Shown here: positions 1-6,828 of the stretch, piece by piece
Layout of the letters: every line of letters begins with the position of its first letter
Position numbering within the stretch: position 1 is the stretch's first letter
Assembly: GCA_934661735.1 (NCBI GenBank)
Contig: CAKUJN010000048.1
Coordinates: 1-15,683, forward strand
Reading direction: 5' to 3'
Source: an uncultured Oscillospiraceae bacterium
GTDB lineage: Bacteria; Bacillota; Clostridia; Oscillospirales; Oscillospiraceae
Length of the DNA stretch: 15,683 nucleotides
Translations under genes and position numbers: made by a program
The notes under the pieces: model-generated
What the model saw: the letters and a program-made list of their open reading frames with translations, nothing else
Database searches by the model: none
Told to the model about the DNA's origin: nothing

Positions 1-1
1 A

Positions 2-77
2 TGGAGCGGGTGACGAGGCTCGAACTCGCTACCTCCACCTTGGCAAGGTGGCGCTCTACCGGATGAGCTACACCCGC
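2..77 (-). tRNA. tRNA-Gly (anticodon GCC)
   Basis: Read on the minus strand this is a complete 76-nt cloverleaf. The acceptor stem GCGGGTG pairs with CACCCGC, and the CCA end is encoded (complement of 2-4). The D-arm contains AGCTCATCCGGTAGAGC. The anticodon stem-loop is CCACCTTGCCAAGGTGG with loop TTGCCAA, so the anticodon is GCC (complement of 42-44) and reads glycine GGC/GGU. The T-arm contains GTTCGAGCC. The 5' end lies about 11 nt downstream of the predicted start of a near-consensus promoter at 96-123. What follows it on the minus strand is outside the window, so membership of a tRNA cluster cannot be judged. Confidence 0.97.
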
Positions 78-95
78 ACTTCAAATGCAGGTATG

Positions 96-123
96 ATTAT
101 AACAGAAATCCGGCAATTGTCAA
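96..123 (-). promoter_or_regulatory. sigma-A type promoter of tRNA-Gly
   Basis: On the minus strand the -35 box is TTGACA (complement of 118-123) and the -10 box is TATAAT (complement of 96-101), separated by 16 bp. Both hexamers match consensus exactly. The predicted start is near 88-89, giving a short leader before the mature tRNA 5' end at 77. It lies between the lipoprotein stop codon and the tRNA, so the tRNA need not depend on read-through from the operon upstream. Confidence 0.88.
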
Positions 124-151
124 GAAAAACTTATCCGTACCGCGCAGTTTT

Positions 152-1420
152 TTACCGAGCCGTAGACGCGGCCTCCTGCCCTGCCGGCGTATCCGGCTCG
201 GCATCCGGCTCTCCGCCGTCCTGCGGCTCCTGCGGCGTCTGGCTGTCGGGGTTCTCCTCCGGCTCGCCGGACGGCGCATCCGCGGGCGTCTCGGGCTGCG
301 GCTCCTCCGCGGCCGATTCTTCCTCCTCCGGCGCAGGCGCGGGACACGCGGGATACTGCGACACGTCCCAGTAATAGTCCGCCATTTCCCCGTCGTTCAT
401 ACAGTGCAGCACATCCGCCGCCAGCAGGTCGCGGAAAATATCGACATGGCAGTACACGCCGTCCAGCTGCACAATGTTCCACCAGTATTCGCTTCCACCG
501 CGCATGCCGCTGACGGTCGCGCATTCCAGCCCCGCCTTGTCGCACAGCAGCTGCCAGCTGACCGCGGCGCTCCGGCTGGTTGCCCTGCCCTCGCACAAAA
601 GCGCGTAGACCGGCGTGCGGCTCTGCGACTCGGTATAGGTAAAGCGTTCCATCAGATAGGTGAACAGCAGCTCGGCCTTTTCCCGCTCGCTCTGGCGATA
701 GCGGACATAGACCGACGCGGCGTCCAGACTCTCGCCGACGGCCTCAGCCATCTCGCGCAGGGTGGCGGCGTCCTCCGGATAGTCAAAGCGGATATCCAGA
801 ATCCGCGACTGGCCGCTCTCCGGATACATGGCCATCTGCACCTCCGGCACCGCCATCAGGCGGCTGGGATCGCTGTCGCAGTACACCTGCACGATTGTCT
901 CGGCATCGACCTCGGTATAGTATGTCAGATACAACGTCAGACGGCTGTCCGAGCGGTCGACCGCCTGCTCGATCAGTCTTTTTGCCGCGCTGGCGCTGAT
1001 GGCGTATTCCAGATCGTCGCGTGCCACCGCATCCGGCCGGAACGTGATGTCGACCTCGATTTCATAATACGACACGATCAGCGAGCAGCTGTGCGTGATA
1101 TAGTCCACCGCGTAGGCGCCGTAGGGGTCCTCGCGCGCGGCCTGATACGCCGCCGACGCCAGATCCTCCTCCACGTCGCCAGGGTAGGAATAGACGCGGA
1201 TAACGCCGTGCTCGATATGCCCGTCAATCAGCGCGGCAATGGCCTGCCGCAGCTCGCTCATATTCGACGCCAGCTGCATATCCGGATTGATCTCCGCAGG
1301 CTCCGGCTGCGTCTCGGTGTACGGCGCGACATGGGAGTATTCAGACGGAACCAGCGCGGCACACGCGCTCAGCGCCGCACAGAGCAGAATTCCCGTCAGA
1401 AAAACCGTAAACCGTTTCAT
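152..1420 (-). CDS. lipoprotein with degenerate transglutaminase-like domain
   Basis: This is a 422-residue predicted surface lipoprotein. The ATG at 1420 is preceded by AGGAGG and opens a signal peptide with lipobox L17-S-A-C20, so Cys20 should be lipidated. Residues about 45-250 are unrecognised. Residues about 270-335 resemble bacterial transglutaminase-like domains: C276-E-G aligns with the VCEGYA motif carrying the nucleophile, CDKAGLEC follows, and H325-V-D327 aligns with the YHVD motif. The usual His of HAWN is Tyr312 in EYWWN, so a complete Cys-His-Asp triad is absent. Residues about 360-422 are a Pro/Glu/Ala-rich acidic tail, probably disordered. The gene starts 8 nt after the YitT stop, and its ribosome binding site overlaps that stop codon, suggesting translational coupling. 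The lipoprotein call is firm; the fold is probable; the function is unknown. Extending the frame upstream to 1564 would overlap yitT and bury the signal peptide, so I reject that start. Confidence 0.85.
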   Translation of the reverse strand: MKRFTVFLTGILLCAALSACAALVPSEYSHVAPYTETQPEPAEINPDMQLASNMSELRQAIAALIDGHIEHGVIRVYSYPGDVEEDLASAAYQAAREDPYGAYAVDYITHSCSLIVSYYEIEVDITFRPDAVARDDLEYAISASAAKRLIEQAVDRSDSRLTLYLTYYTEVDAETIVQVYCDSDPSRLMAVPEVQMAMYPESGQSRILDIRFDYPEDAATLREMAEAVGESLDAASVYVRYRQSEREKAELLFTYLMERFTYTESQSRTPVYALLCEGRATSRSAAVSWQLLCDKAGLECATVSGMRGGSEYWWNIVQLDGVYCHVDIFRDLLAADVLHCMNDGEMADYYWDVSQYPACPAPAPEEEESAAEEPQPETPADAPSGEPEENPDSQTPQEPQDGGEPDAEPDTPAGQEAASTAR

Positions 1421-1428
1421 GCCGCCTC

Positions 1429-2295
1429 CTACAGATTGTCGGAATATCCCTTGAAGCCGTTTCCAAGGACCTGATGCGCGTCCTGCAAAATCATGAACGC
1501 CTCGGGATCGATGGAGCTGACCAGCTCCTTGAGCTGGCCGGCCTGCCGCTTGCGCATGGCGCACAGCAGCACGACCTTGTCCTTTTTCGTATAAAAGCCC
1601 CTGCCGTTGAGATACGTCACGCCGCGGTCCAGCTGGCGGTCGATCGCTTCGGCGATTTTTTCATACTGCTCGGAGATAATCATCGCAACGGTTGAATAGT
1701 CCAGTCCGTACAGCACGCCGTCCAGCGCCACAGAGCAGATATACAGTGTAATGACGCTGTAGAGCGTCTTGTTGATATCGTGAAACACCACGCCGGTCAT
1801 GACCACAATGACCACGTCCAGCGCCAGCATCAGCTTGCCCAGCTTCAGCTCGCGGAAGCGCCGTTTCAACAGCCGCGCGATGATGTCCGAGCCGCCGGTT
1901 GACGCGCCTGGCAGAAACACCATTCCGAGCCCCGCGCCCGACAGCAGTCCGCCGTACAGCGCGCCCAGAAGCGGCTCGGTCTGCGGGACGGGCAGCGCGG
2001 TAAACAGCTCAAGAAACAGCGTGCTGACTACCATGCCCAGCAGCGAGCCGAAAAAGAACTTTTTTCCCAGCTGCCGGTATCCCAGCAGAAACAGTGGCAC
2101 GTTCAAAAGCGCGCTGACCAGGCCGACCGTACCCGTTCCGATCGCCTTGCAGATGACCATGGCAAGGCCGGTCATGCCGCCGACGTTGATGGCGTTCGGT
2201 TCCAGAAACAGGTCAAAGCCCAGCGCAAAAACCGCGCTGCCCAGCACGACCAGTCCGCAGAAGCGCGCCAGTCTCCATATGGATTCACGTTTCAC
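1429..2295 (-). CDS. YitT-family membrane protein (first copy)
   Basis: A 288-residue integral membrane protein with the two-part YitT architecture. The hydrophobic DUF161 region (about residues 10-205) carries GGMTGLA near 39-45 and PGASTGGSDIIA at 129-140. A soluble C-terminal DUF2179 domain (about 215-285) contains GVTYLNGRGFYTKKDK and ends near LGNGFKGY. I place the start at GTG 2295, because a GGGGGG/GAGG purine run ends 5 nt upstream; a TTG at 2310 in the same frame lies inside that Shine-Dalgarno stretch. The gene follows the parC-like gene by 19 nt and is followed after 8 nt by the lipoprotein gene, so it is cotranscribed. Family members are widespread in Firmicutes, but their transported substrate or ligand is not firmly established. 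A second copy lies at 11651-12520. Confidence 0.92.
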   Translation of the reverse strand: MKRESIWRLARFCGLVVLGSAVFALGFDLFLEPNAINVGGMTGLAMVICKAIGTGTVGLVSALLNVPLFLLGYRQLGKKFFFGSLLGMVVSTLFLELFTALPVPQTEPLLGALYGGLLSGAGLGMVFLPGASTGGSDIIARLLKRRFRELKLGKLMLALDVVIVVMTGVVFHDINKTLYSVITLYICSVALDGVLYGLDYSTVAMIISEQYEKIAEAIDRQLDRGVTYLNGRGFYTKKDKVVLLCAMRKRQAGQLKELVSSIDPEAFMILQDAHQVLGNGFKGYSDNL

Positions 2296-2314
2296 GCTAT
2301 CCCCCCTCAAACGT

Positions 2315-4549
2315 TTACAGCTCCAGACGGATCTGCTTTTCCTCCGTGTCCTCCTCGCGCAGCAGTACGCCGGTCGCCGGAATCGTCCGCGCGCGGTATC
2401 GCGCGGTGTTTGTGACCGGACTGTCCTTCAGCTCGCACGCCCGCGCCAGAAGCGCCTTCTTTTTCAGCGTCATCACCGCCACGCCCTGTGCCGAACGCGT
2501 CGTCTTGGCCGCCAGAAGGGCCGTGGAGATGATCAGCGCGCGTCCCTCGGTGGAGTACAGCACGATTTCCTTTTCCTCCGGCAGCAGAATCACCGCGCGA
2601 AGCGGGCTCTTGTCCGAGTATGCGCCCGTCAGTCTGCGGCGGTTGGATTTGGTGTCGTAGGCCGACAGCTCGATCTTCGCAGCCTTACCGTTTTCAAAGA
2701 CGAACAGAATGCACCCGCGATAGTCTGCGGGCAGACAGGCGGTAAAGAAGCTCTCGCCCTCATCGAAGCCCAGCTTTCCAGGAAGATAATCGCCCAGTGC
2801 CGAGGCCTTGCCGTCGGCAAAGTCCGAAATCCGGCACTTGTAGACCTGCGCCTTATCCGTAAAGACCAGAAGCTCCTGATTGTTGCTCGTCTCCTGCTGC
2901 AGCAGCGGGCTGTCGCCCTCCTTGTACTTCTGCTCGCCCGACATGCGCAGCGACTGCGGCGTGATTTTCTTGAAATAGCCCTCGCGGGAGACGAATACCG
3001 TCACCGGATAGTCCGGCACGTCCGGTTCGTCGGGAAGCTCCGTCTCATGGTCGTAGACCAGCGTGGTTTTCCGGTCCTTCCCATACCTGTCGGCGACGGT
3101 TTTCAGCTCGGAGACGATGATCGAGCGGATTTTCTTCTCGCTTTTCAGGATTTCCTCCAGCTCTGCGATTTCCTTTTCCAGCTCTCCTGTCTCCTCCAGC
3201 TTTTTGAGGATATATTCCTTGTTGATGTTGCGCAGCTTGATTTCCGCGACGAAATCCGCCTGAATCTCGTCGATGCCGAAGCCGATCATCAGATTCGGTA
3301 CGACCTCGGCGTCCAGCTCGGTCTCGCGGATGATGGCGATGGCCTTGTCAATGTCCAGCAGAATCCGGCCGAGGCCCTTGAGCAGGTGCAGCCGGTCGCG
3401 CTTTTTCTGAAGATTGAAGTAGACGCGCCGCCGCACGCACTCGGTGCGCCACGCCGTCCACTCGCTGAGAATTTCGCGTACGCCCAGCACGCGCGGCTGT
3501 CCGGCGATGAGAATGTTGAAGTTGCAGCCGAACGTATCCTGAAGCGTCGTTGTCTTGAACAGCTTCTGCATCAGCTTTTCCGGATCGGCGCCGCGCTTGA
3601 GGTCGATTGTCAGCTTCAGGCCGTTCAGGTCGGTCTCGTCGCGCATGTCGGCGATTTCGCGGATTTTTCCGGCTTTGATCAGCTCGGCAACCTTGTCCAT
3701 GATGATCTCCGTCGCCGTGGTGTACGGGATTTCATAGATCTCGATCATGTTGCCGTCCTTGAGATAGCGCCACTTTGCCCGCACGCGGAACGTGCCGCGG
3801 CCGGTATTGTAAATTTGCAGCATCTCCGCCGCGTCGTACAGAATTTCGCCGCCCGTGGGGAAATCCGGCGCGGGAAGCGTATCCAGCAGGTCGGCCTCCG
3901 GATTTTTGATCAGCGCCGCGGCGGTATCGCACACCTCGCGGAGATTGAACGAGCAGATGTTTGACGCCATGCCGACGGCAATGCCCATGTTGGCCGAAAC
4001 CAGCACATTGGGGAACGTTGTCGGCAGAAGCGTCGGCTCCTTCATCGTCGCGTCATAGTTGTCGACAAAGTCCACCGTGTCCGCGTCGATATCGCGGAAC
4101 AGTTCGGCGCAGAGGGGGTCGAGCTTTGCCTCGGTATAACGCGAGGCGGCATAGGCCATATCGCGCGAGTAGACCTTGCCGAAGTTGCCCTTGGAGTCAA
4201 CAAACGGGTGCAGCAGCGACTCGTTGCCGCGCGCAAGGCGCACCATGGTCTCATAGATCGCCTGATCGCCGTGCGGATTCAGGCGCATGGTCTGGCCGAC
4301 GATGTTGGCGGACTTCGTCCGTCCACCGGTCAGAAGGCCCATTTTGTACATCGTATACAGAAGCTTGCGGTGCGAGGGCTTGAAGCCGTCGATCTCGGGG
4401 ATGGCACGGGAAACGATAACCGACATGGCATAGGGCATGTAGTTCGTCTCCAGCGTCTGACAGATCGCCTGCTCAACAGTCGCGCCGTGCAGGCCCTGCA
4501 CTTTGGGATCGATCCGTTTTTTCGCTTCCGGTTCTTTTTTCTTAGGCAT
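2315..4549 (-). CDS. type IIA topoisomerase subunit A (ParC/GyrA-like)
   Basis: A 744-residue breakage-reunion subunit of a type IIA topoisomerase. The winged-helix region (about 30-145) contains IDGFKPSHRKLLYTM, the HGDQAIYETMVRLA helix (93-106), and the catalytic tyrosine Y138 in SRYTEAKL with R137 before it. A tower/coiled-coil region follows, then a short C-terminal beta-pinwheel from about residue 510. I find no canonical GyrA box (QRRGGKG); the matching place reads EQKYKEGD. Together with the short tail, this favours a ParC-like decatenase or relaxase over a supercoiling gyrase. The Ser83-equivalent position is Gln96, and the acidic partner is E100. The ATG at 4549 has an AAGGAA ribosome binding site. 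The gene lies 42 nt after its subunit B partner, as is usual for parE-parC pairs. The family is certain; the exact paralogue name is not, so I leave the symbol blank. Confidence 0.93.
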   Translation of the reverse strand: MPKKKEPEAKKRIDPKVQGLHGATVEQAICQTLETNYMPYAMSVIVSRAIPEIDGFKPSHRKLLYTMYKMGLLTGGRTKSANIVGQTMRLNPHGDQAIYETMVRLARGNESLLHPFVDSKGNFGKVYSRDMAYAASRYTEAKLDPLCAELFRDIDADTVDFVDNYDATMKEPTLLPTTFPNVLVSANMGIAVGMASNICSFNLREVCDTAAALIKNPEADLLDTLPAPDFPTGGEILYDAAEMLQIYNTGRGTFRVRAKWRYLKDGNMIEIYEIPYTTATEIIMDKVAELIKAGKIREIADMRDETDLNGLKLTIDLKRGADPEKLMQKLFKTTTLQDTFGCNFNILIAGQPRVLGVREILSEWTAWRTECVRRRVYFNLQKKRDRLHLLKGLGRILLDIDKAIAIIRETELDAEVVPNLMIGFGIDEIQADFVAEIKLRNINKEYILKKLEETGELEKEIAELEEILKSEKKIRSIIVSELKTVADRYGKDRKTTLVYDHETELPDEPDVPDYPVTVFVSREGYFKKITPQSLRMSGEQKYKEGDSPLLQQETSNNQELLVFTDKAQVYKCRISDFADGKASALGDYLPGKLGFDEGESFFTACLPADYRGCILFVFENGKAAKIELSAYDTKSNRRRLTGAYSDKSPLRAVILLPEEKEIVLYSTEGRALIISTALLAAKTTRSAQGVAVMTLKKKALLARACELKDSPVTNTARYRARTIPATGVLLREEDTEEKQIRLEL

Positions 4550-4591
4550 AGCTGTTTCGTTCCTTTTTATGCCGGTATCGTGCCGCTTCGC

Positions 4592-6577
4592 TTACGACAC
4601 GTCCAGCTGGTCGAGATATTTATAGCCGTTTTCGGCGATGTGCTCTTTTCTGCCCTGCAAATTGTCGCCCAGCAGCAGATCAAACGCCTGCGCGGTGCGC
4701 GCGGCATCCTCGGGCATGACCTTGATCAGTCGGCGCGTCTCGGGATTCATGGTGGTCATCCACATCATTTCCGGATCGTTTTCGCCAAGGCCCTTTGAGC
4801 GCTGGACCGTGACCTTTTTCCCCTCAAGCTGTCGGAGAATGGCCGTCTTTTCCGCCTCGGTATAGGCGAACCATGTCTTATCCTTGCAGCCGATCTCATA
4901 CAGCGGCGATTCGGCGATATAGACATAGCCCTCGCGGATAAGCGTGGGACACAGCCGGTAGATCATCGTCAGAATCAGTGTCCGGATCTGATAGCCGTCC
5001 ACGTCGGCATCAGTGCAGATGACGACCTTGCTCCACCGCAGGCTTCCAAGATCGAACGCCGACAGATCCTTTGCCGTCTTTTTTGTCTGTACCTCCACAC
5101 CGCAGCCCAGTACGCGGATGAGGTCGGTGATGATATCCGACTTGAAAATACGCTCATAGTCGGCCTTCAGGCAGTTGAGAATCTTGCCGCGGACGGGCAT
5201 GATGCCCTGAAACTCCGCGTCACGCGAGAGCTTGACCGAGCCGAGCGCGGAATCGCCCTCGACGATATAGATTTCGCGGCGGGAGACGTCCTTTGTCCGG
5301 CAGTCGACGAATTTCTGCACGCGGTTGGAGATGTCCAGATTGCCGGTCAGCTTCTTTTTGATATTCAGGCGCTGTTTTTCCGCCGATTCGCGGCTGCGCT
5401 TGTTGACCAGCACCTGATCGGCGATGCGGTCGGCCTCCTGCTTGTTCTCGATGAAGTAGACGTGCAGCCGCTCGCGGAAGAACTCGGTCATGGCGTCCTG
5501 CACAAATTTGTTGTTGATGGCCTTTTTCGTCTGGTTTTCATACGACGTCTGTGTGGAGAAGCAGTTCGTCACCAGCACCAGACAGTCGGCCACGTCCTGA
5601 AACGTGATTTTCGACTCGCCCTTTGTATATTTGTTCGTCTGCTTGAGATACGCGTCGATGGCGTAGACAAACGCGTTCTTCGCGGCCTTTTCCGGCGCGC
5701 CGCCGTGTTCCAGCCAGGAGGAGTTGTGATAATACTCAATCCGGTTGACGGTATTGGAGAAGCACACCGCCGCGGAGATTTTCACCTTGTACTCGGGCTT
5801 GTCGTCGCGGTCGCGGCCGCGGCGCTCGGCCTGCCAGAACTGCGGCATGGTCATGGCCTGTCCCTCGGTCAGCTCGCGCACATAGTCCAGTATGCCCTGC
5901 TCATAGCGGTAGTCGGTTGTTTCAAACTTCCCCGCCGCCGTTTCATTCCGGAAACGGAACGTGACGCCCGCGTTGACGACCGCCTGCCGCTTGAGCGTGT
6001 CCTCAAAATACTCCTTCGGGACGTTGATGTCGGTAAAAACCTCAAGATCAGGGAGCCAGCGGAACACCGAACCGGTCTTTTTCCGGTCGGCGGGCTCCTT
6101 CTGCATTTTGCCGACCAGCTCGCCGCGCTCAAAGTGCAGCGTGTACTTATATCCGTCGCGGCGGACAATTGCGTCAAAATAGCGCGAGGAATACTGCGTC
6201 GCGCATGAGCCGAGGCCGTTGAGGCCGAGGGAGAATTCATAGTCGCCGCCGGCGTTGTTCTGATACTTGCCGCCCGCGTACAGCTCGCAGAACACCAGCT
6301 CCCAGTTGTAGCGCCCCTCCTTTTCGTTCCAGTCCACCGGACAGCCGCGGCCGAAATCCTCGACCTCGATGGAGTGGTCCAGATAGCGCGTCACGATGAT
6401 CTGGTCGCCGTAGCCCTCGCGCGCCTCGTCGATGGCGTTGGACAGGATCTCAAATACCGCGTGCTCGCAGCCCTCAAGGCCGTCCGAGCCGAAAATGACC
6501 GCCGGACGCTTTCTTACGCGCTCGGCGCCCTTGAGCGCGGAGATGCTGTCGTTGCCGTATGCCTGTTGTTTTTTCAT
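4592..6577 (-). CDS. type IIA topoisomerase subunit B (ParE/GyrB-like, divergent)
   Basis: A 661-residue ATPase/TOPRIM subunit partnering the gene downstream. The GHKL ATPase domain has catalytic E43 and Mg-binding N47 in FEILSNAIDEA (standard enzymes read EIVDNA), D74 in EDFGRGCPV, the lid GLNGLG at 118-123 (usually GLHGVG), and Q349-T-K351 as the transducer lysine. The TOPRIM domain has EGDSA at 440-444 and the metal site DADVDG at 523-528, followed by QRSKGLGE at 592-599. All catalytic residues are present, but flanking positions depart from standard GyrB/ParE, as in a separate clostridial branch. The ATG at 6577 has a GAGGCG ribosome binding site. It is the first gene of the operon, behind a strong promoter at 6633-6661. 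A genuine gyrase pair is presumably encoded elsewhere. Confidence 0.92.
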   Translation of the reverse strand: MKKQQAYGNDSISALKGAERVRKRPAVIFGSDGLEGCEHAVFEILSNAIDEAREGYGDQIIVTRYLDHSIEVEDFGRGCPVDWNEKEGRYNWELVFCELYAGGKYQNNAGGDYEFSLGLNGLGSCATQYSSRYFDAIVRRDGYKYTLHFERGELVGKMQKEPADRKKTGSVFRWLPDLEVFTDINVPKEYFEDTLKRQAVVNAGVTFRFRNETAAGKFETTDYRYEQGILDYVRELTEGQAMTMPQFWQAERRGRDRDDKPEYKVKISAAVCFSNTVNRIEYYHNSSWLEHGGAPEKAAKNAFVYAIDAYLKQTNKYTKGESKITFQDVADCLVLVTNCFSTQTSYENQTKKAINNKFVQDAMTEFFRERLHVYFIENKQEADRIADQVLVNKRSRESAEKQRLNIKKKLTGNLDISNRVQKFVDCRTKDVSRREIYIVEGDSALGSVKLSRDAEFQGIMPVRGKILNCLKADYERIFKSDIITDLIRVLGCGVEVQTKKTAKDLSAFDLGSLRWSKVVICTDADVDGYQIRTLILTMIYRLCPTLIREGYVYIAESPLYEIGCKDKTWFAYTEAEKTAILRQLEGKKVTVQRSKGLGENDPEMMWMTTMNPETRRLIKVMPEDAARTAQAFDLLLGDNLQGRKEHIAENGYKYLDQLDVS

Positions 6578-6632
6578 AGTCGCCTCGCATGTTGTGTTTC
6601 AGTCCGGATAGAAATCCCATTATATTGATTTT

Positions 6633-6661
6633 AGTATACCGTTTTTCCGTCTCAAAGTCAA
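6633..6661 (-). promoter_or_regulatory. promoter of the parE-parC-yitT-lipoprotein operon
   Basis: On the minus strand the -35 box TTGACT (complement of 6656-6661) and the -10 box TATACT (complement of 6633-6638) are separated by 17 bp. The predicted start is near 6626, leaving about 48 nt of leader without an obvious hairpin before the ATG at 6577. A TATAAT at 6620-6625 lies just downstream but has no matching -35 box. The interval between this promoter and the divergent one at 6765 is about 100 bp and shows no further structure I can name. Confidence 0.82.
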
Positions 6662-6764
6662 GTTTACCCGCTTTTGCGGCCGCGGTGCGCATTTTCCGAC
6701 GCGGATTGTGCGAATCTGCAAAAAAGCCGCCGCAATCTTTGTTTCTTTTTTCCGGCCGCGCCAG

Positions 6765-6793
6765 TTGCAATTGCGCCGCGCGGGGGTTATTAT
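6765..6793 (+). promoter_or_regulatory. promoter of the DUF1846-nagZ-pspC operon
   Basis: The -35 box is TTGCAA at 6765-6770 and the -10 box is TATTAT at 6788-6793, with a 17-bp spacer. The predicted start is near 6800, about 29 nt before the ATG at 6829, and the ribosome binding site AGAGGGG lies in that leader. The same two hexamers with the same spacing occur before the capA-like gene at 10004-10032. Confidence 0.68.
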
Positions 6794-6828
6794 TTGAATG
6801 GAGTATTATGATATAAAGAGGGGCGGAC

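Noticed and set aside
125..153. Weak AAAAACT/AGTTTTT inverted repeat after the lipoprotein gene as a terminator
   Set aside because: The stem is only 7 AT-rich pairs with a 14-nt loop and overlaps the stop codon and the tRNA promoter region; not convincing.
1421..1564. Longer start for the lipoprotein gene
   Set aside because: It would overlap the yitT gene and put 48 charged residues before the signal peptide. ATG 1420 has AGGAGG at correct spacing.
2296..2310. TTG start for the first yitT gene
   Set aside because: The TTG lies at the edge of the purine-rich Shine-Dalgarno sequence used by GTG 2295.
1799..3964. A 721-codon plus-strand open frame antisense to the yitT and parC-like genes
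   Set aside because: It is a shadow of high-GC coding DNA. The protein is a low-complexity Arg/Leu/Ser-rich chain without domains, no good ribosome binding site precedes it, and the opposite strand carries clear conserved genes.
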